Part shown: positions 1-13,389 of the stretch, in pieces
How the letters are laid out: the number at the start of each line of letters is the position of its first letter
How positions within the stretch are numbered: the first letter of the stretch is position 1
NCBI RefSeq assembly: GCF_028769735.1
Contig: NC_088179.1
Location: forward strand, 11,685,950 to 11,749,949
Source of the DNA: Zonotrichia leucophrys gambelii
Lineage: Eukaryota > Chordata > Aves > Passeriformes > Passerellidae
DNA: 64,000 nucleotides
Direction of reading: 5' to 3'
The notes under the pieces: model-generated
Told to the model about the DNA's origin: nothing
Databases searched by the model: none
Seen by the model: the letters and a program-made list of their open reading frames with translations, nothing else
Program-made: the position numbers and the translations under genes

Positions 1-1689
1 TAGAAAGGTGTAGGTCCAAATTAGCAGAGCTGTTTTTCTGCTTCAGGTTTAGTGCTATTAAAGAGCATTATTGAAAGCACCTTAGAATTGCTCTCAGGCA
101 GTTAAGTAACCTTCCATTGCAAATATTTTTGGAACTGAACCTGTGCAGGTACAAAGACTTTTAATGACAACATACAGGACCCTTTCATTGATTTAAATAC
201 TTTTGTTCTATGCAGCCTGAATCACACACCTGCCCTAGTCCTTTACTACTGCTGTCATAAAAATCTCAGCTATTTTATATTTTTAATGGTTTGTTTTCAC
301 TTTCTCCCTTCTTTAACTTTTTCATGTACTTTTTTTATAGGGTCTCCTTTCCCTGGCTTCTGCTGTTTTAGTACACTTTTCATAAGGTTGTCATAAGGCT
401 ATTTATTTTCCTGCGTCTTCAATAAAAACAAGCAGCAGCAGATTGGGCTCTCTTAGATTAATTCCATCCTTTATAATTTCATCAGCCCTGGAAATTAACT
501 CATAGTTCAGAATGCTTTTTTTCCTCTTTCTCTCTCTAATGCACAATTTTCAAATATTTTAAAGTGTGATATTCTGGCATCAAGCTCAAAATATCATCTT
601 TGAAATTTTTGGGGAAAGAAGAAGGATGGTAAGTCATTTATCCATCCTCCAGGGGATATTAAACACCTTGCTGATAATTGATGAGGGAGATCTCAACCCA
701 GATCACTTTGTCAGATGAGTTTTCAAGTAGCTACAATCTGGAATTGGAAGGTTGGTCCTGTCAACATCACAGATGTACCTGACCAGCTTTGTAAGTTAAT
801 TCATTCCCTTTGAGAGCAAAGGCTGAATTGCCTGTTTCATGCTGCCTCTGGAAGACTGCAATCACTCAGCTCCTCATGAATTTTGTGGCTGCAAAGTAAT
901 TTTCTCCCTCCCTCTGCATAGTTTAATGTAGCAGAATAAACATTTAAGAGAGTGATTTCTAAGACTTCTCCTGTGATTAAAGTATTTTATTGATAAGTTG
1001 ATATCAAGGCACACAAGGTCTATGAAATTATGGAGTATGTCAACAGCATAAGCTGATTACACTGTAAAAGGAAAAACCCCAACCAGAGCCTTGCAGTGAG
1101 AGCTGTGAGGAGCTGAAGGTTTCTCTGAATAAAATGGGTTACTCCCAGGGAGTTCAAGGCAAAATTCATCTACACAAGAAGACAGAGGGATGCATAGTGA
1201 GGGTGAGCTGAAGCTTTGCACTTTCAGATTTAGAGAAAAGGGATAAAAGTGTGCAGTAAGAGACCTGGAGGAGGCATTTCATTACCTGCAGGAAATCCCA
1301 TGGACTGGTGCTGATGCATTGAAACACTGAACTGGGATGTTCCTGCAGTGTATCACAGGTTTGGTTTCTGACCATGCATCCCACTTCTGCCCAGGTAAAT
1401 GTTTGCTGTACAAAGTGAGATAAATATGCCCCTGATTGAGTGGATGTAATTGAAATGGATCTGAAAATATTTAAATATGAAAATGAACAAGGTAAAATTG
1501 TAGTTTACTTTTTTTATTGTTTAACTAATTTCTCAAGATGAATTATCTGTCACTTTCCAAAACAAAAAATAACTGACAAACCTGTAGCACTTTTCTTTGT
1601 GGCTCTGCAGGTACTTGAGCTGGTGCACAGGGTGAATGACAAGCCACAGGCTTTTTATTGAGCTGGTTGGTCACATCTCTCCACTGTTC

Positions 1690-1870
1690 TTAACTTTACT
1701 CAAACACTAGTAATTGGTTGCAAAGGCATTATTGTTTCTTGCCCAAGTCGCTCTAATTTGAACCAATTAAAATATAATTACACTATTTTATGCTTAATTA
1801 GACTCTCAAGTAGCTTCTTCAGGCTAAAGTTATTCCCCTGGCTCTGTATTTTGAGATCTCTTTTGTCTCC
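1690..1870. promoter_or_regulatory. Candidate conserved non-coding block (weak)
   Basis: The block has non-repetitive, low-CpG sequence with several AATTA/TAATT homeodomain-type cores (around 1711, 1766 and 1797), a TTGCAAAGG-like stretch and a CCAATTAA. No frame is open through it. This texture is common in deeply conserved enhancers but also occurs by chance in AT-rich DNA. Function is inferred from composition only; an alignment with other birds would decide. Confidence 0.2.
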
Positions 1871-4800
1871 AGTGGAAGACTCAGGCTAAATAAGAGGACC
1901 TCTAAACTCGAGAAGTGCTGATACTTTTAAGTTCATTAAATTGCTCTTCAGTAACTTTGCTATGCATAGTTCATTTCTTCCAGAACATTGGAACAAGAAC
2001 CATACGGTGGCGATTCACTGCACTTGAATTTCTTAGGTTGCTCTATTATTTCCTTTGTAAGGTGTTCAATCTCTCTTAAGTCCACACTGTGAATTCCTGT
2101 AAGAAATGCCCTTGGAATAGAAATTTCCTCATTATCCCTTATGGTAAAGGCTTGTGCCAAAAAACAATTTAATTTCACTGCTGTCTTGTCATTATTTTTA
2201 ATTCCTTACATATCCATTATCCAAAAAGGGCTTGGAATTGCTCACATATTCACATTGGTATTAAAGCACTTGGATATTTCCATGCATACAGGAACTCAAA
2301 CCCATAATATGATGCTGACTTTTCAAATATTAATAGTTGTGAGCTAACCATGGACTGCTCTCTTGTATTTTGAAAGGGAGTTTTTTCTGCATAGAGAATT
2401 TCAAAAAAGGAAATAATTGAAAAAGAACTTTGAATAGTAAAAATGAGGGGAAAAGATCAAAATACATGCCTATGAAATATTGAGGTTTTAGAGGTTTTAT
2501 CCTCATTCCAGTGGAATTACATCTACAATTCATTTGTTCCAGTACCGTCAGTCACACAGGATTTGTGTGGCTTTGATGTTTGGTACAGATGTAACCTGTG
2601 AAGTCATTCACTAGTAAGATAGTTTTCTTTAAAGTTTACTCATAAAAATGGCAAACTTCATGTCAGTAATTGACTCACAAAAGGCTTACTAAGACTATCT
2701 ATGTATACAAAGACTCCAATGTGCTTTATTAAGTGGAAGATTTTGAATTTCTATTTTTTTTTTTTAATGTCAGATAAAATCAGACTCTTGATGTACTTTG
2801 TACTTGTGTAAGCAATCGTGTGTATAAACAAAAATACTTCTACTGTTATATGCTAATGAATTGATATAATTTTCAGTATCTATTGCTGGTATTGTAGTAC
2901 TTTGGTGGTCTTGCTGTCTGTATTGTGGCAAGCTGAGAAAGAAGTTTAAAATATGAAATTGTTATGTAATGTTTCTCTAAGCTAATATCTCACCTTTCCA
3001 TCCATCTTTTAAAGGTGCAAGGCAAATGCCTGGTTGTATTTTCACCTTGTGTTGTTTAGGAGTGACATGTACAGCAATGAAGAGTACCCTAGCTTTAGAG
3101 CTAGGATTTGCTGCTTTTCCTCTGAAATTACACATGGAATAAACCAGCAAATAACCTAAAATTTTGTATGTCAAAGTATAAGCAAAAGTTATTTATTAAA
3201 AAAAAGGCTGTGGCTACTTTAGGAGTGGCAATAATGATGCTTAGTTCAGAGAGGGATGCAGAAGATTAATTTATTTATTGTGTGGCAAAGACCAGTTCAA
3301 GTAGATTGTTCTTGATGATTAGAAAGAGGGGACAGCAAGCTTCACTTTCCAATGATCAATGCATATATCAAGTGTTAGTATTAAAATGGAATACTTGAGC
3401 TTCTGAAGAACTCACATCTTGTAAAGGAAAAAGGTTTGCTCTCTCTCATTGGGTGTGTTTTATGAGTGGCAAAATGAATTACCATCCTTAGGATCAACTG
3501 AATTGGAGATTTAAATGTACAGGCACTCACTTGGATAGGGGCCTGGGGTTCACCCAGATGGGCTTACACATAAAGTAGCAGGAAATTACACCAATTCAGG
3601 ACTTTGCATGGTCTAATTCCATCTGCTGTACATTATTTAATGTTACAAATCTTAAATTTTTGACAGAATAATGTTTTCTGAACCAGGTTTTCTTTGCCAA
3701 CTAATGCAATGTGTGATTCCATCTGTTTGGGTTTTATTCTTCAGGGTTTCTATTCTCTGCAGGTGGTAGAGGGATGCTGCAATAGTGCAGATGTCCAAAA
3801 ATCCGTGCAGGTCCTTCTGAATTTATGGTGTAGCAGGTGCTGATGGCAACTAATGACACCCAACTATTTATATATGCAGCTTTATATTTTCTAATTCACT
3901 GATTTTAATAGCAGAGAAAATTGATCTTGCTGGCTGCCTGGAGATTTGAAATCTTGAAACTTGCTCACCTGTGTTACAATTCTGGACTTAATCAGCAGTG
4001 CTAGATATAAAAGCAAAGGCTTTTAACCTACTGTACTAACTTTTTATCTTGATGGAATAATTCTGCTTCCAAGTACTTTAATGATATCTATGAAAAAGTT
4101 GATATAGCATTAGATTTTCTTCCCTTTCTTTCTGTTAGGAGTCTAAAAACTACTATCATTATACATAGCATCTCCATATGGCATTAATTCCACATGTAAG
4201 ATATGAGAGTATTATTTTTATATCCCTTCAAAAATCCTGAACTTTTTAATTCATTGTTAAAATTCTCTGCTCAGGTTGACTCTCAACATTTTTCTTTGAT
4301 TTTTCATACTACACATGGATTTTCTTCAAATGTAATTACACTCATTTCCTCATACCTTTCTGACACACTATTTCTTTATTTAATCTTATTAGTGAAGTCC
4401 TAATTCTGCCTTTGACAAAGGCACTGTCACCTGCATTTTAATGTCAACTGGTGTTCTATGACCTTTCATTTGAGATTAGTGATTCCAGAAATAGAAAAAT
4501 GATTTCAAAGTACTCGTGGAAGTGAATGAAACACTTTGTAGTGTTTTAATTGGGAAACATAGTTATGAAGTAAAATTAAAAAAGGCAAGTTTTGTAAATT
4601 TAAACCTAGTTCAATCAAAACATTCCTAAAAATTCTAATGAATGGAAAGAAACAGGGAATATTGTTACCCACTATATTAGAGAGCCAAGACAGAAAACTG
4701 CAAAACTACCATGAGGAAACCTGGTGAGTTTTCACCCTTGCAAATTATAATATCAGTTACAGCCTTGTTTAGCATGAGACTGAGGTAATGCATAGTCTTT

Positions 4801-6719
4801 GTTAGCTTTGCCATTGTAAAAACACTAAATAAACAAGCACCCTTCTAAGAAATATAACAGATACTTTTGTGTAAATCAAAACTAATCAAAGATTCATGAC
4901 TGGTTTTTATGTGTACCTGCTAGTTTGTAAATGGAAAAGAACAAAGGAGAGCTTAAGTTGTTGGTACGTTTCTCTGCTTCCCTGCTTTCTAGCATTCAGC
5001 ATTCATGTGTCTCACGGATGTTTAGCAATCTATTTCTAATCCCCTCAGATGAGAACAAATTGTATGTAACACTTTTTCACCTGTTATTTTCTTGAACAGA
5101 TGCTTTATCTGCAGTGCATGCATAGATGTGATTTGTTTCAGAGAGTTATGCATTTTGTTGTACAGTTTGAGTACTTTGTCCTTCGGGGATATGTGTGTGC
5201 ACTAATAAGCAAATAGCTTGCAACAGAAATGATGTAGCATAGAATTATTTCAGTAAGTGTCACAGTATTAAAATGAATGAGGAATAGTCAGATAAATGGG
5301 TAATGGAGAAGGAAAAGCATCTCTGAAAGCCTGTAGGGAGCATCTATAAACCATAGAGTCACCAGGACAAAGTTTGTGGCTAATATTCAGCTATTCCAAA
5401 TTTTTGTATCATACTTTTGTATCAAAACTGTCTTTTCCATGCCTAGAAATAATGTAAGCTGGTATTTTCAAACAAGAGGCTGTGGTTTGTTTTCTGCATT
5501 TATCCCAGTGTTGTGAGGGGCTTTGCAGATAATTTAGCTCAGATACTCCAAGAGTGACAGGAACTCCCGGGGCTGAATTTTTAGGTAGAGCTGTTGCTAA
5601 CCAGCCCTGGGTTGTGGGTAGCACAAGAGGATGTGGCTCTGACCTGCATTGCATCACTGCTTAGTGGTGTTGTGAGGATCTCCACCTTCCCTCCCATCAC
5701 TCTGGCTTCCCATCACTGGGGAGAGATGGACTGGTCAGCAAGAGCAGTGTGTCATAAAAACTGGGAGTCTCCTCTGGTCTCTCTTGTGTCATAGCCAAGC
5801 AAATATGGAACAGGAAACACTGGGGTTGCTTCTATGGTATGGAATTTGAAATTGAACTAGTTTTATCTTCCCAAATGGAACACTAACTTTTTGGTATGAT
5901 TCTGTATCAGTTTTGTTTTCCCCAGAATATTAAGCTCATGTTCACACCACGGTGGAAAAAAAAATTCCTTCCAAAAGAATCCATAAATTTCCATTGTGTT
6001 TATCTTCATCATGTTGTCAGAGAAATTCAAAGTAGTGAGAGCAGCCAGGACCAGTTACACCCAATTTCCTGATCCACATGAATCAGGATTACTCAAACTC
6101 AATAATTAATGGTAAATTCTTACACAGACTTTCCCCCCTCATCCGAGTAAAATGAAAACTTTTGCTTTGCCATTGTGTGCATTCCACTATGCATGTGCCA
6201 ACATTGAGCCTTGACTGAACATCGCTTTTCCTTTGGATTGGAGAGAACAAATTCCAAACTACTGTGGAGTGTTTCTGGCCTTTTCAGTGGATCAGAATTA
6301 TAATTCAGGATCTCTCATTTTTTTCAGTATGTAAAAGAAAGGGATTGATCATAAAAACTAATGGGGGAAGCACAAATGAGAGCTATGAGATACCTGCTTC
6401 TTGGGTGCCATCCAAAAAAGTAACACTGTAAGAAATTTGGGTTGGGATTCTGCGTACAAAGCAAACATTCAAACATTATTGGGTAAGCTCTTCATTGGAA
6501 GTTGAACCATGGATACTTTTGGAGTGGTGCTAGATTCCTGGGCTGGGTAACAGAGGTCAGAACTGGGCAATAAGTGTTTGGAAAAATGCAGTTCATGTCA
6601 GTTTTTGTTTTTGTGGTCTTCTTGAGTCCTTTAATATTATTGATCACTGATCTGTAAAAAATATTTCAGCTCCCCCTGGGACACGTTGCAACGCAGACAT
6701 AACCAGTGGGATCTACAAA

Positions 6720-6960
6720 CTGTTTGAAGCAGCTCTGCCAGAAATGTATGGAATGTTAAATGACATTAAGTCACAATAGGATGCAAATTAGTTTTCTCCT
6801 CTCTAGTGGTTTACAAGGCTTTCATCATTTGTGAATTATGAAAATTAAATTTCACCCAGGGTCACATAAACTGCATGTTAATCTATTAGCAACAAGTACA
6901 ATGTCAAGGGCAATGTGCAGCTGAAACAATTGTTTTATCAGAAATTCATGCTTAGGAGTT
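6720..6960. promoter_or_regulatory. Candidate conserved non-coding element with POU octamer and SOX-type site
   Basis: A perfect POU octamer ATGCAAAT lies at 6781-6788 and a palindromic SOX-type core AACAATTGTT at 6925-6934. Between and around them are AATTA/TTAAT homeodomain-type cores. The sequence is not repetitive, has almost no CpG and is closed in all frames. POU-SOX combinations are known in neural and stem-cell enhancers, but single short motifs are expected by chance every few kilobases. Enhancer function is inference; conservation has not been tested. Confidence 0.27.
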
Positions 6961-8175
6961 ATATATTCTTTCAGTCAATTAGGACTTCTGAATGCAAGTC
7001 CCTTTCTTTGATGTCTGGTTAGGTAATATTTCTTTTTGTGTAATATCTGCTAAAGTACAAAAAATATCTTGAATGAGCTACATAGGTAGGTCTAACAGTC
7101 TAGTAAAATCAAGGCCCTTAGATTATCAGTGTCCCAACCAGAAGCATCCATTTAATTGTAGGAGAAATGGTTCCTGGAGGTTTAAGCCCAGTAATTAGTA
7201 CTTTAGTGAAACACAGTGCTGGTAGAATTTTCTTGTTGCAATCACAGGTGTATGGCCTTGGGAAACCCAGAGGCTCATGAGCATGTGAAAAGCATTGGAG
7301 ACTTATCACACTAAGTATCCACAACTGAAATGAAGCTCTTCATTCTTCAAGTACCTTCTGTGGTGTGATGGGAGAGGGATGTTGGGACAAACTGGACAGC
7401 ATTAATGGCACTTCCAATAGCTAATACTTAGAGCACAAAATTCAGCAAGCAAAAAAGGCAGTGTCAGAAATAGGGTGCTGGAACCTCATCCTGTTGTCTC
7501 TTTCACATGCAACAGCACAGTTTGTGACAGCAGGGCTGTTACCCAAGGTATTCTCCTTACCTGTTTTGTGCAACAATTTAGACACAATCATTTAAGTAAA
7601 AAAGAGTTTAACATCTATTTTAAATACTTTTATTTTATCAAGTTTTCATATATAATGCATGTCACATGCTATTTTCAGTGCACATTATCTAAATTGCAAT
7701 GCAGATTTGCTGTTTGTTCCTTAAAATCAGTAAAAAACCCAGTATCCCCCCACTGTTTTGGGGGCTGTTGCTTGATTTTATTTGTACTCTGGAAAGTCAC
7801 CTAGTACAATGGAACCTGAGAAAATTCAGAAGGATATATCTGGAGAAGAACTTGTCAGACACAAATATATGGAGTCTTCATAGTCAGACTCAAATAAACC
7901 AGTATTTTATTAATGTGATTAATTTATCAATCTGTGGGTAGCTGTAGGAGAATTATTTCATGTCTTATCTGAAGGCTCTCTGTTTACACAATGAAGTATT
8001 TTTAAAACACTGAATACTGACAAAAAGGATATGACAAGTGGTGATGTTATTCTCTTGTGCTACATAATCTCTATCGTGCTGACAAAATGTCATGTACCTC
8101 TGTAAATGTTGTATTTAGGCTTCCAGGACTTAAGATCCTTCCATTTATATGTGCTTTGGTTTGTTGGGAGGTTTT

Positions 8176-8203
8176 TTGCTTGCTTGTTTGTTTGTTTGTT
8201 TGC
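8176..8203. repeat. (TTTG)n microsatellite
   Basis: Two TTGC units are followed by four to five TTGT/TTTG units in an uninterrupted tetranucleotide run. It is an ordinary simple repeat that can vary in length between individuals. It explains the leucine/cysteine/valine-rich short frames translated across it. Confidence 0.9.
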
Positions 8204-8951
8204 ATTGGTTCTTTTTCCCCTCCTCCCAATTTGAGGAAAATATTAAGTGTGAGTGGATAAAAAATTACAATGGATTCTCTGTCACTTGTGAAAAATTTTC
8301 TTCTACAGATTCCATCCTGGCTAGATTAGCTCCCACTTGATTAGGTTTGACAGAGGAATTAGCACATAAAACCTTTTTGATATAGATCACAGAAATCAGT
8401 GCAGAGAACTGCAATAGACCAGGTGCATTCTCTGGGTAAAAATTTGTGATTCAAGCACTGCAAAATGTGCACTGATAGAAATGTGCAAGTCTTTTCAGAT
8501 GAAGTCTAATAAATAATCTTGCCTTCTAATGCCTACTTTACTGTCAGGGCAGAATTAGTGAGGATGGAGGCTGTGAGTGAATCAATGTTTTCTTTGAATT
8601 TGATGGATTTGGGAGAGTTAATTTTAGGAGGTGTTTCTCCAGATTGGAAAGGTGTTTGTCTCTGAGAATTCTCAGTGAAAGTGAAGCTACCTTGAGGCCA
8701 CATCAGTGCATGGCAGTAAACACATGCATAAGCTGGAAAGAATTGGGCTGTGGCCCTGACCAAGAGATGTGGCACTAAGCAACTTTCCTACTGAACTTTA
8801 GGATTTCCATGAAGGCACAACCCTTTATTGGCCATGTCTCAGAGCCCTGGGATGGGAGATTTGTGCTGCCCAAGACCCACAGTCTGCCCACTTCTCTTCT
8901 ATAAGAAGCTGCTGTCCTCTGCCTCTGGGAAGGAGCAGGCTCTCTTCCCTC

Positions 8952-8969
8952 AAAAAAAAAAAAAAAAAA
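8952..8969 (+). repeat. A18 homopolymer
   Basis: Eighteen consecutive A residues are flanked by CCCTC and GGG. I looked upstream for a retroposed body (polyadenylation signal, reading frame, flanking target duplication) and found none I could support, so it is called a simple homopolymer rather than a retrocopy tail. Confidence 0.9.
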
Positions 8970-9828
8970 GGGTAAATTTTCCTTATTTTGTCTTTTGTAA
9001 AAGAGAACATCAGATCAGTAACTATAGAAACAGAAAGGCTGGTCTGACTAAAAGTGGAAATAAAATATAGTAATAGGAATCAATAAATCAGATACTCTAA
9101 TTATGGATAACATATACTAGAAACTTAGCTGAAATTTTGGTGTTCTGAAGGCTCATCTGGAAAATATCCTTTCTATGTGCGGTGCTTCATCTTCATAATG
9201 GATATCAATGGTTTGACAGCATTTTACCACTGTAATTATCAACTGTTGGATCAATAAAGAGCATTGAGCAGGTTCTAAAAAGAGCAATGCATCTGTTAAT
9301 ATCCCTGAATTGACTCAATAGTCTACTACAAGATAACACAAAGAAAACAGCAGGGGAGAGGGAAAAAAACCCAGTATGATTTCTTCAAACTGAGTCAATA
9401 TGCTTCATAAAACCATCAGGAAGTACAACCCTGAATGGAGATGGTTTCACCTGAGCAGAGAAAGGATCTCAGTTTTTGTTTGTGCAGTTGCAGCAAGTCC
9501 GGAGGAGATTTTTTTTTTTGGCTGAAGTTACTTCAAGACAAACTGCCTTTTCTCAATTTTGTGATGCTTTGGGAGGATTTTTTTTCCTGATCCCCACATA
9601 GCATCATAGCAGATGAATATCTGATGAGTAAAATTATTTTTTTTTTTTTAACTAAATTTGGCTGGGTTCCAAATGTTGAGTGCTGATTCTAGCAGTGGCA
9701 CTTAACAAGGCACCATTTCAGAGCTATTTTCTGCCCTCCAATTCACAATCTGGCTTGGTGACTGAAGTATTTAACACTGATGTCTGACTATTTTCTTGTG
9801 GTATGGCAGACATTTATTTTAAGCTTTT

Positions 9829-10050
9829 ATGAATGATCTGTTGCTAATGATCTACAAACTGAGAGCACAGTCTGGGTCTAAGGAGGCAGATGACCATTTC
9901 AACAGGTTGTGTTCACGAGGCACCCTGAAGCTGGAGGAGGCAGCTATTAACTTATGCAACAGACAGCTTGAAAACTGCCACCAGATGAAAGATCAACAAC
10001 CAAAGAGGTTGTACATCCCTGGAAAGGGTCAGTTTTTTGGTGTGGTTTAG
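9829..10050 (+). other. Short open frame of unknown status
   Basis: Seventy-three codons run from an ATG to TAG. The encoded peptide is mixed and soluble-looking, with many charged residues (segments such as KEADDHF and KLEEAAINLC), unlike the F/L/K/Y-rich noise typical of this window. An in-frame stop sits three codons upstream of the ATG, so any longer exon would have to begin at the ATG or just after the stop. A weak donor-like GGTCAGT lies near the end. I do not recognise the protein. It could be a chance frame, a decayed exon or retroposon debris; chance is most likely. Confidence 0.12.
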
Positions 10051-10204
10051 AGGCCCATGGGGAACAAAGGTTTTCAGATTCAGATCATCTTCTGTAAATG
10101 CAGTGTGAGGGCAGAGGTTGCTCAGAACTGCCAGCAGTGTCTATGAAGATTGTGATTAGATTTAGAGAGATAGAGAGATCCAACAGATTCAATTGTGAGA
10201 GAAG

Positions 10205-10268
10205 TTATAAATGGTTCTGGTCTAGTCACCTTTCCTATGTCTGCTTTGCATATCTGTAAAAAAATGTT
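10205..10268 (+). repeat. Possible MIR SINE remnant (sense)
   Basis: The order TAGTCACCTTTCCTATGTCT followed by a TATCTGTAAAA-type stretch parallels the MIR segment that reads, in essence, cacttaacctctctgtgcctcagtttcctcatctgtaaaatg. Only this middle-to-3' portion is recognisable and substitutions are many, so the call is weak. Confidence 0.3.
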
Positions 10269-13200
10269 TATTTCAGTCTGGCCTGAGTTCAAGTTGGTTT
10301 CAATGTAACTGGCAAAGATGGGAAATCCATCCTTGCTGTTGGTCCTTATATTTGTCTCCAGGCATTCCCAGTAGTTGCCTTGACTGAGCTGTGCAGACTG
10401 CTTGGGGAATTTCTTTTTGCAGGTGTATGGGTGGAGAAAGTATTTTCCAGTGGTCAGTGCAGACAGCTGCCAATTATTGTGGCTGCTGGAGCTCAGAAAG
10501 ATGCCTTGTCATGATGATAAAGAGAGGAATTATGAAATCTTTGGAATTAGTTTAATTTTAAAAAAATGTAAAGGTCTGTTAAGACGAGCAGATGTTGAAG
10601 TTGTCTGTATGTACTTAAAAAAATCAATTACCAAACCCCTGACGGTCTTCCTGAAATAGTGATTTAAACTGAAGTCAGCTCACACTGAACTGAGAGTAAA
10701 GGCAGAGTAGTAGTTGTGCATGTGTTTGGATCTATGCTTGATTTCCACATGTACAACTGAGTTCTTTGCTTTGACTTTAGACTATTATTTTAAGATGCTT
10801 CTGATAGCCTGAGATGTTTTGCAGCTGTGATTGGATGTTTGCTCCTTGGTATACATCCATGCCTTTGAAATCAGTTAAAAGACAACATAAATGAGTGAGA
10901 TAGTTCTAAAACCATATTGTGCTGACCAAACCTCCCATAAAGCTACATGGCATTTTAATTTGGAAAGCAGAAAATTCAAGTAGAAGTGAAATCAGTTGTG
11001 GCTGGATTCAGGTTAGCATCATTGTAGGCTGCTGTTACCATTTTCAGTGTGTGGAGCTAAGAGATTTCAGAATGCTGGATTAAAAGTGGTTTGTTAGCTG
11101 CAAGATCCAAATTTTACAAAACTAAATCATTTAGGTTCTAGGTTATCAGCTCCAGTGCTTTTTATTAAGATTGATAACACGAGAGCATGGCACAGCTCTG
11201 CTCAGTGGAGACTGGAAAAAGCCTGAAACCATTAGAGTGGCCATAAATAACAGACTAGAACTGTCTGTGGTCAGTTTTTTGTACAGACAGCTTCAAAAGC
11301 TCTTGGAATCCACCTCTGAGGGGTGGTGATTGTGTTCATTAGCAGCACGTGGTCGTTTGGGTCTACAACAGTTGCTGCTTGGACGTAAGTAATGGCAAAG
11401 ACAAACTGATCTTTTCTCTCACTAAGAGATCCTGTGGATCAGGTTCTTTCCAGTTCTTTTAAAAGACACAGAAGTGGCCTGGTGGAAGTTGCAATAGGCG
11501 CAGTTATTGTGACTTGGTAGCTTGGGTTCCAGCAGGCCTTTGTGGCTGCTGTAACTCAGAGATAAATGTCTGTGGTTTGTTGTTTGGGGTCTTTCCCCCT
11601 CTGATTTGTGAAGTGGAAGAATGGGGAGAGGAGGAAAGAAGAAATCCCTTAAAAGGGGCAGAAAATTTCAGTTGAGTGCTTTTCAAATGAACCTTTTCTT
11701 CATTCAAGGTGACAACGTTTGTTTGTAGGTAGAAAGACTGATTTGAAAAAATTTGTTTTGATTGGACCAAAATAAATTCCCACTCCCCAAGGTTTTCCAC
11801 TTGGGAACTTTATCTAGAAAAAATTCTGCATAAAATTATATGGGGCCTGACTACTGTCTAGAATTTAATTCTAACTAATACTGGCAAATTTGATAGATGT
11901 TACCAGATTTATGTGTTTATTGAGGCAAGCTTGACTGTAAATTCCTAGTGGCTAAAGAATAAAACCATCTGAGACAGCAAACATCTGACATCTGGTACAT
12001 TGTTAAAGCTACAAAATTGTTTCTGTGGATCCAGCTTAGTAATGAATATGGTTTAATGAGCCATAGAATACTGCATTGTATAATATTAAAATGCATCTGT
12101 TTACATTTTATTTTACTATGTTACATAATAATATTTCAATTTGCTCTGTTGGAGTACATAACTGTTTTCAGGTTTTCATGAAAGTAAATAAACAGTGTAA
12201 GAAGAAAGGACAAGAAATTCCTTACTCTAGTAAAATCCATATGCAGTGTAAACAATGGAGAAATTTGCGTCAGCCAGAATTCTTCTACCAAACCATTAAC
12301 CAGACGTTTTTCTAGTGTGTGAAATATAACAGAACAAAAGCCCAAGGCACGAGCTGTTCTAAGCCTTCTGTGTTCTGTGTTCTTCTGTGGGAAAAGGAAT
12401 TTTAAATATGAAATATGGAAATTGCTGCAGTATTTTTTTAAACAATTGGATCTTGTCAGTGTTTCATTAGTGGAGCACTATTACATTGCTTGTTCACATG
12501 GAAGCAAGAAAATGCTGTTTTAAAATTTGCTAAAAACTCAACAATGCCTCATCAATGTAACTACTGAGAAGCAGGCCATGAAAAAGTCTAGAAATATTCA
12601 CCAAATAGATGGTTTGATGTATATTTTTTTTTGTTGTATGTATTGCTAAAACCATCGCCAGAGATCCAAGCTTTGATTTCTCAGTTTGGTTTGGTTGAAT
12701 AGCAAAAATAACCAGATGAAAAATCTGAAGGAAGCAGTTTAACTTCTTTCCTGCTTATATGAATTGTGAATGTACATATTGGACATAGAGTTAAGTCCCC
12801 AAATAATGCCTGGAACATAGCACTAACACATCCCATAATTGGCAGTTGCAGTCAAATGTGCAAACATTATTCAACTGGATTTCACTCTAACTTTGTTTTG
12901 GTACTTTGAATTATTTCTTGTTTCTACTAGGAGACCAATATATAGTATAGGTGCATTTTTCAAGAGCACTATGACTCCACTGATCCCAAGATGAAATGTA
13001 AATAATCTTTGAGGCAGCTTTTATTATGATTTCAATTTTTACATCAATTTTAGAAAGAGATTTCATTTTTCTGTTGTCACATCTCCCCTTGGAATACTCT
13101 TGCCTCTAGAAAACATTTTCAGTTAGAATTTACTGTTTGCTGACTGAAATTTTTCACCTATAAAATCTATAATCTGATTGTGTTATTTTTCATGAGAACA

Positions 13201-13389
13201 TAAAATCTTTATAGGCTCAGATCTTAGTACAAAGTGGCTTGAAGTGTGTATCTAGGGGAAGGCATAGGAGCAGAACATATCAGTAGTAATACTTTACTGT
13301 AATACTCACTCAGTAAACAATTTATTGCTGAAAGATTTCCTGAGCCAAAGGTGACCTCCAAGTTTAGTATTGTTTTTCAATTTTTTCAC

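Larger units (their letters stand above)
1..8175. other. AT-rich non-coding sequence, no gene recognised
   Basis: No open frame here exceeds roughly 110 codons, and none resembles a known protein. Stop codons are frequent in all frames. CpG is rare, as is usual for bird macrochromosomal intergenic or intronic DNA. It contains a T12 tract near 2754-2765 and two motif-rich candidate regulatory blocks (about 1690-1870 and 6720-6960), listed separately. A slightly GC-richer patch near 5560-5790 gives short overlapping frames on both strands, typical of chance. I see no young retroposon. Confidence 0.7.
8210..13385. other. AT-rich non-coding sequence with poly-A/T tracts
   Basis: No gene is recognised. 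It holds an A18 tract (8952-8969), T-rich runs near 9510-9519 and 9638-9649, a short GAGATA-type run near 10163-10180, and a MIR-like remnant near 10205. One short frame at 9829-10050 has a more protein-like residue mix than its neighbours and is listed separately. No splice-bounded frame elsewhere caught my eye. Confidence 0.65.

Noticed and set aside
8447..8969. Possible processed pseudogene ending in the A18 tract
   Set aside because: No polyadenylation signal, no recognisable coding remnant and no convincing target-site duplication.
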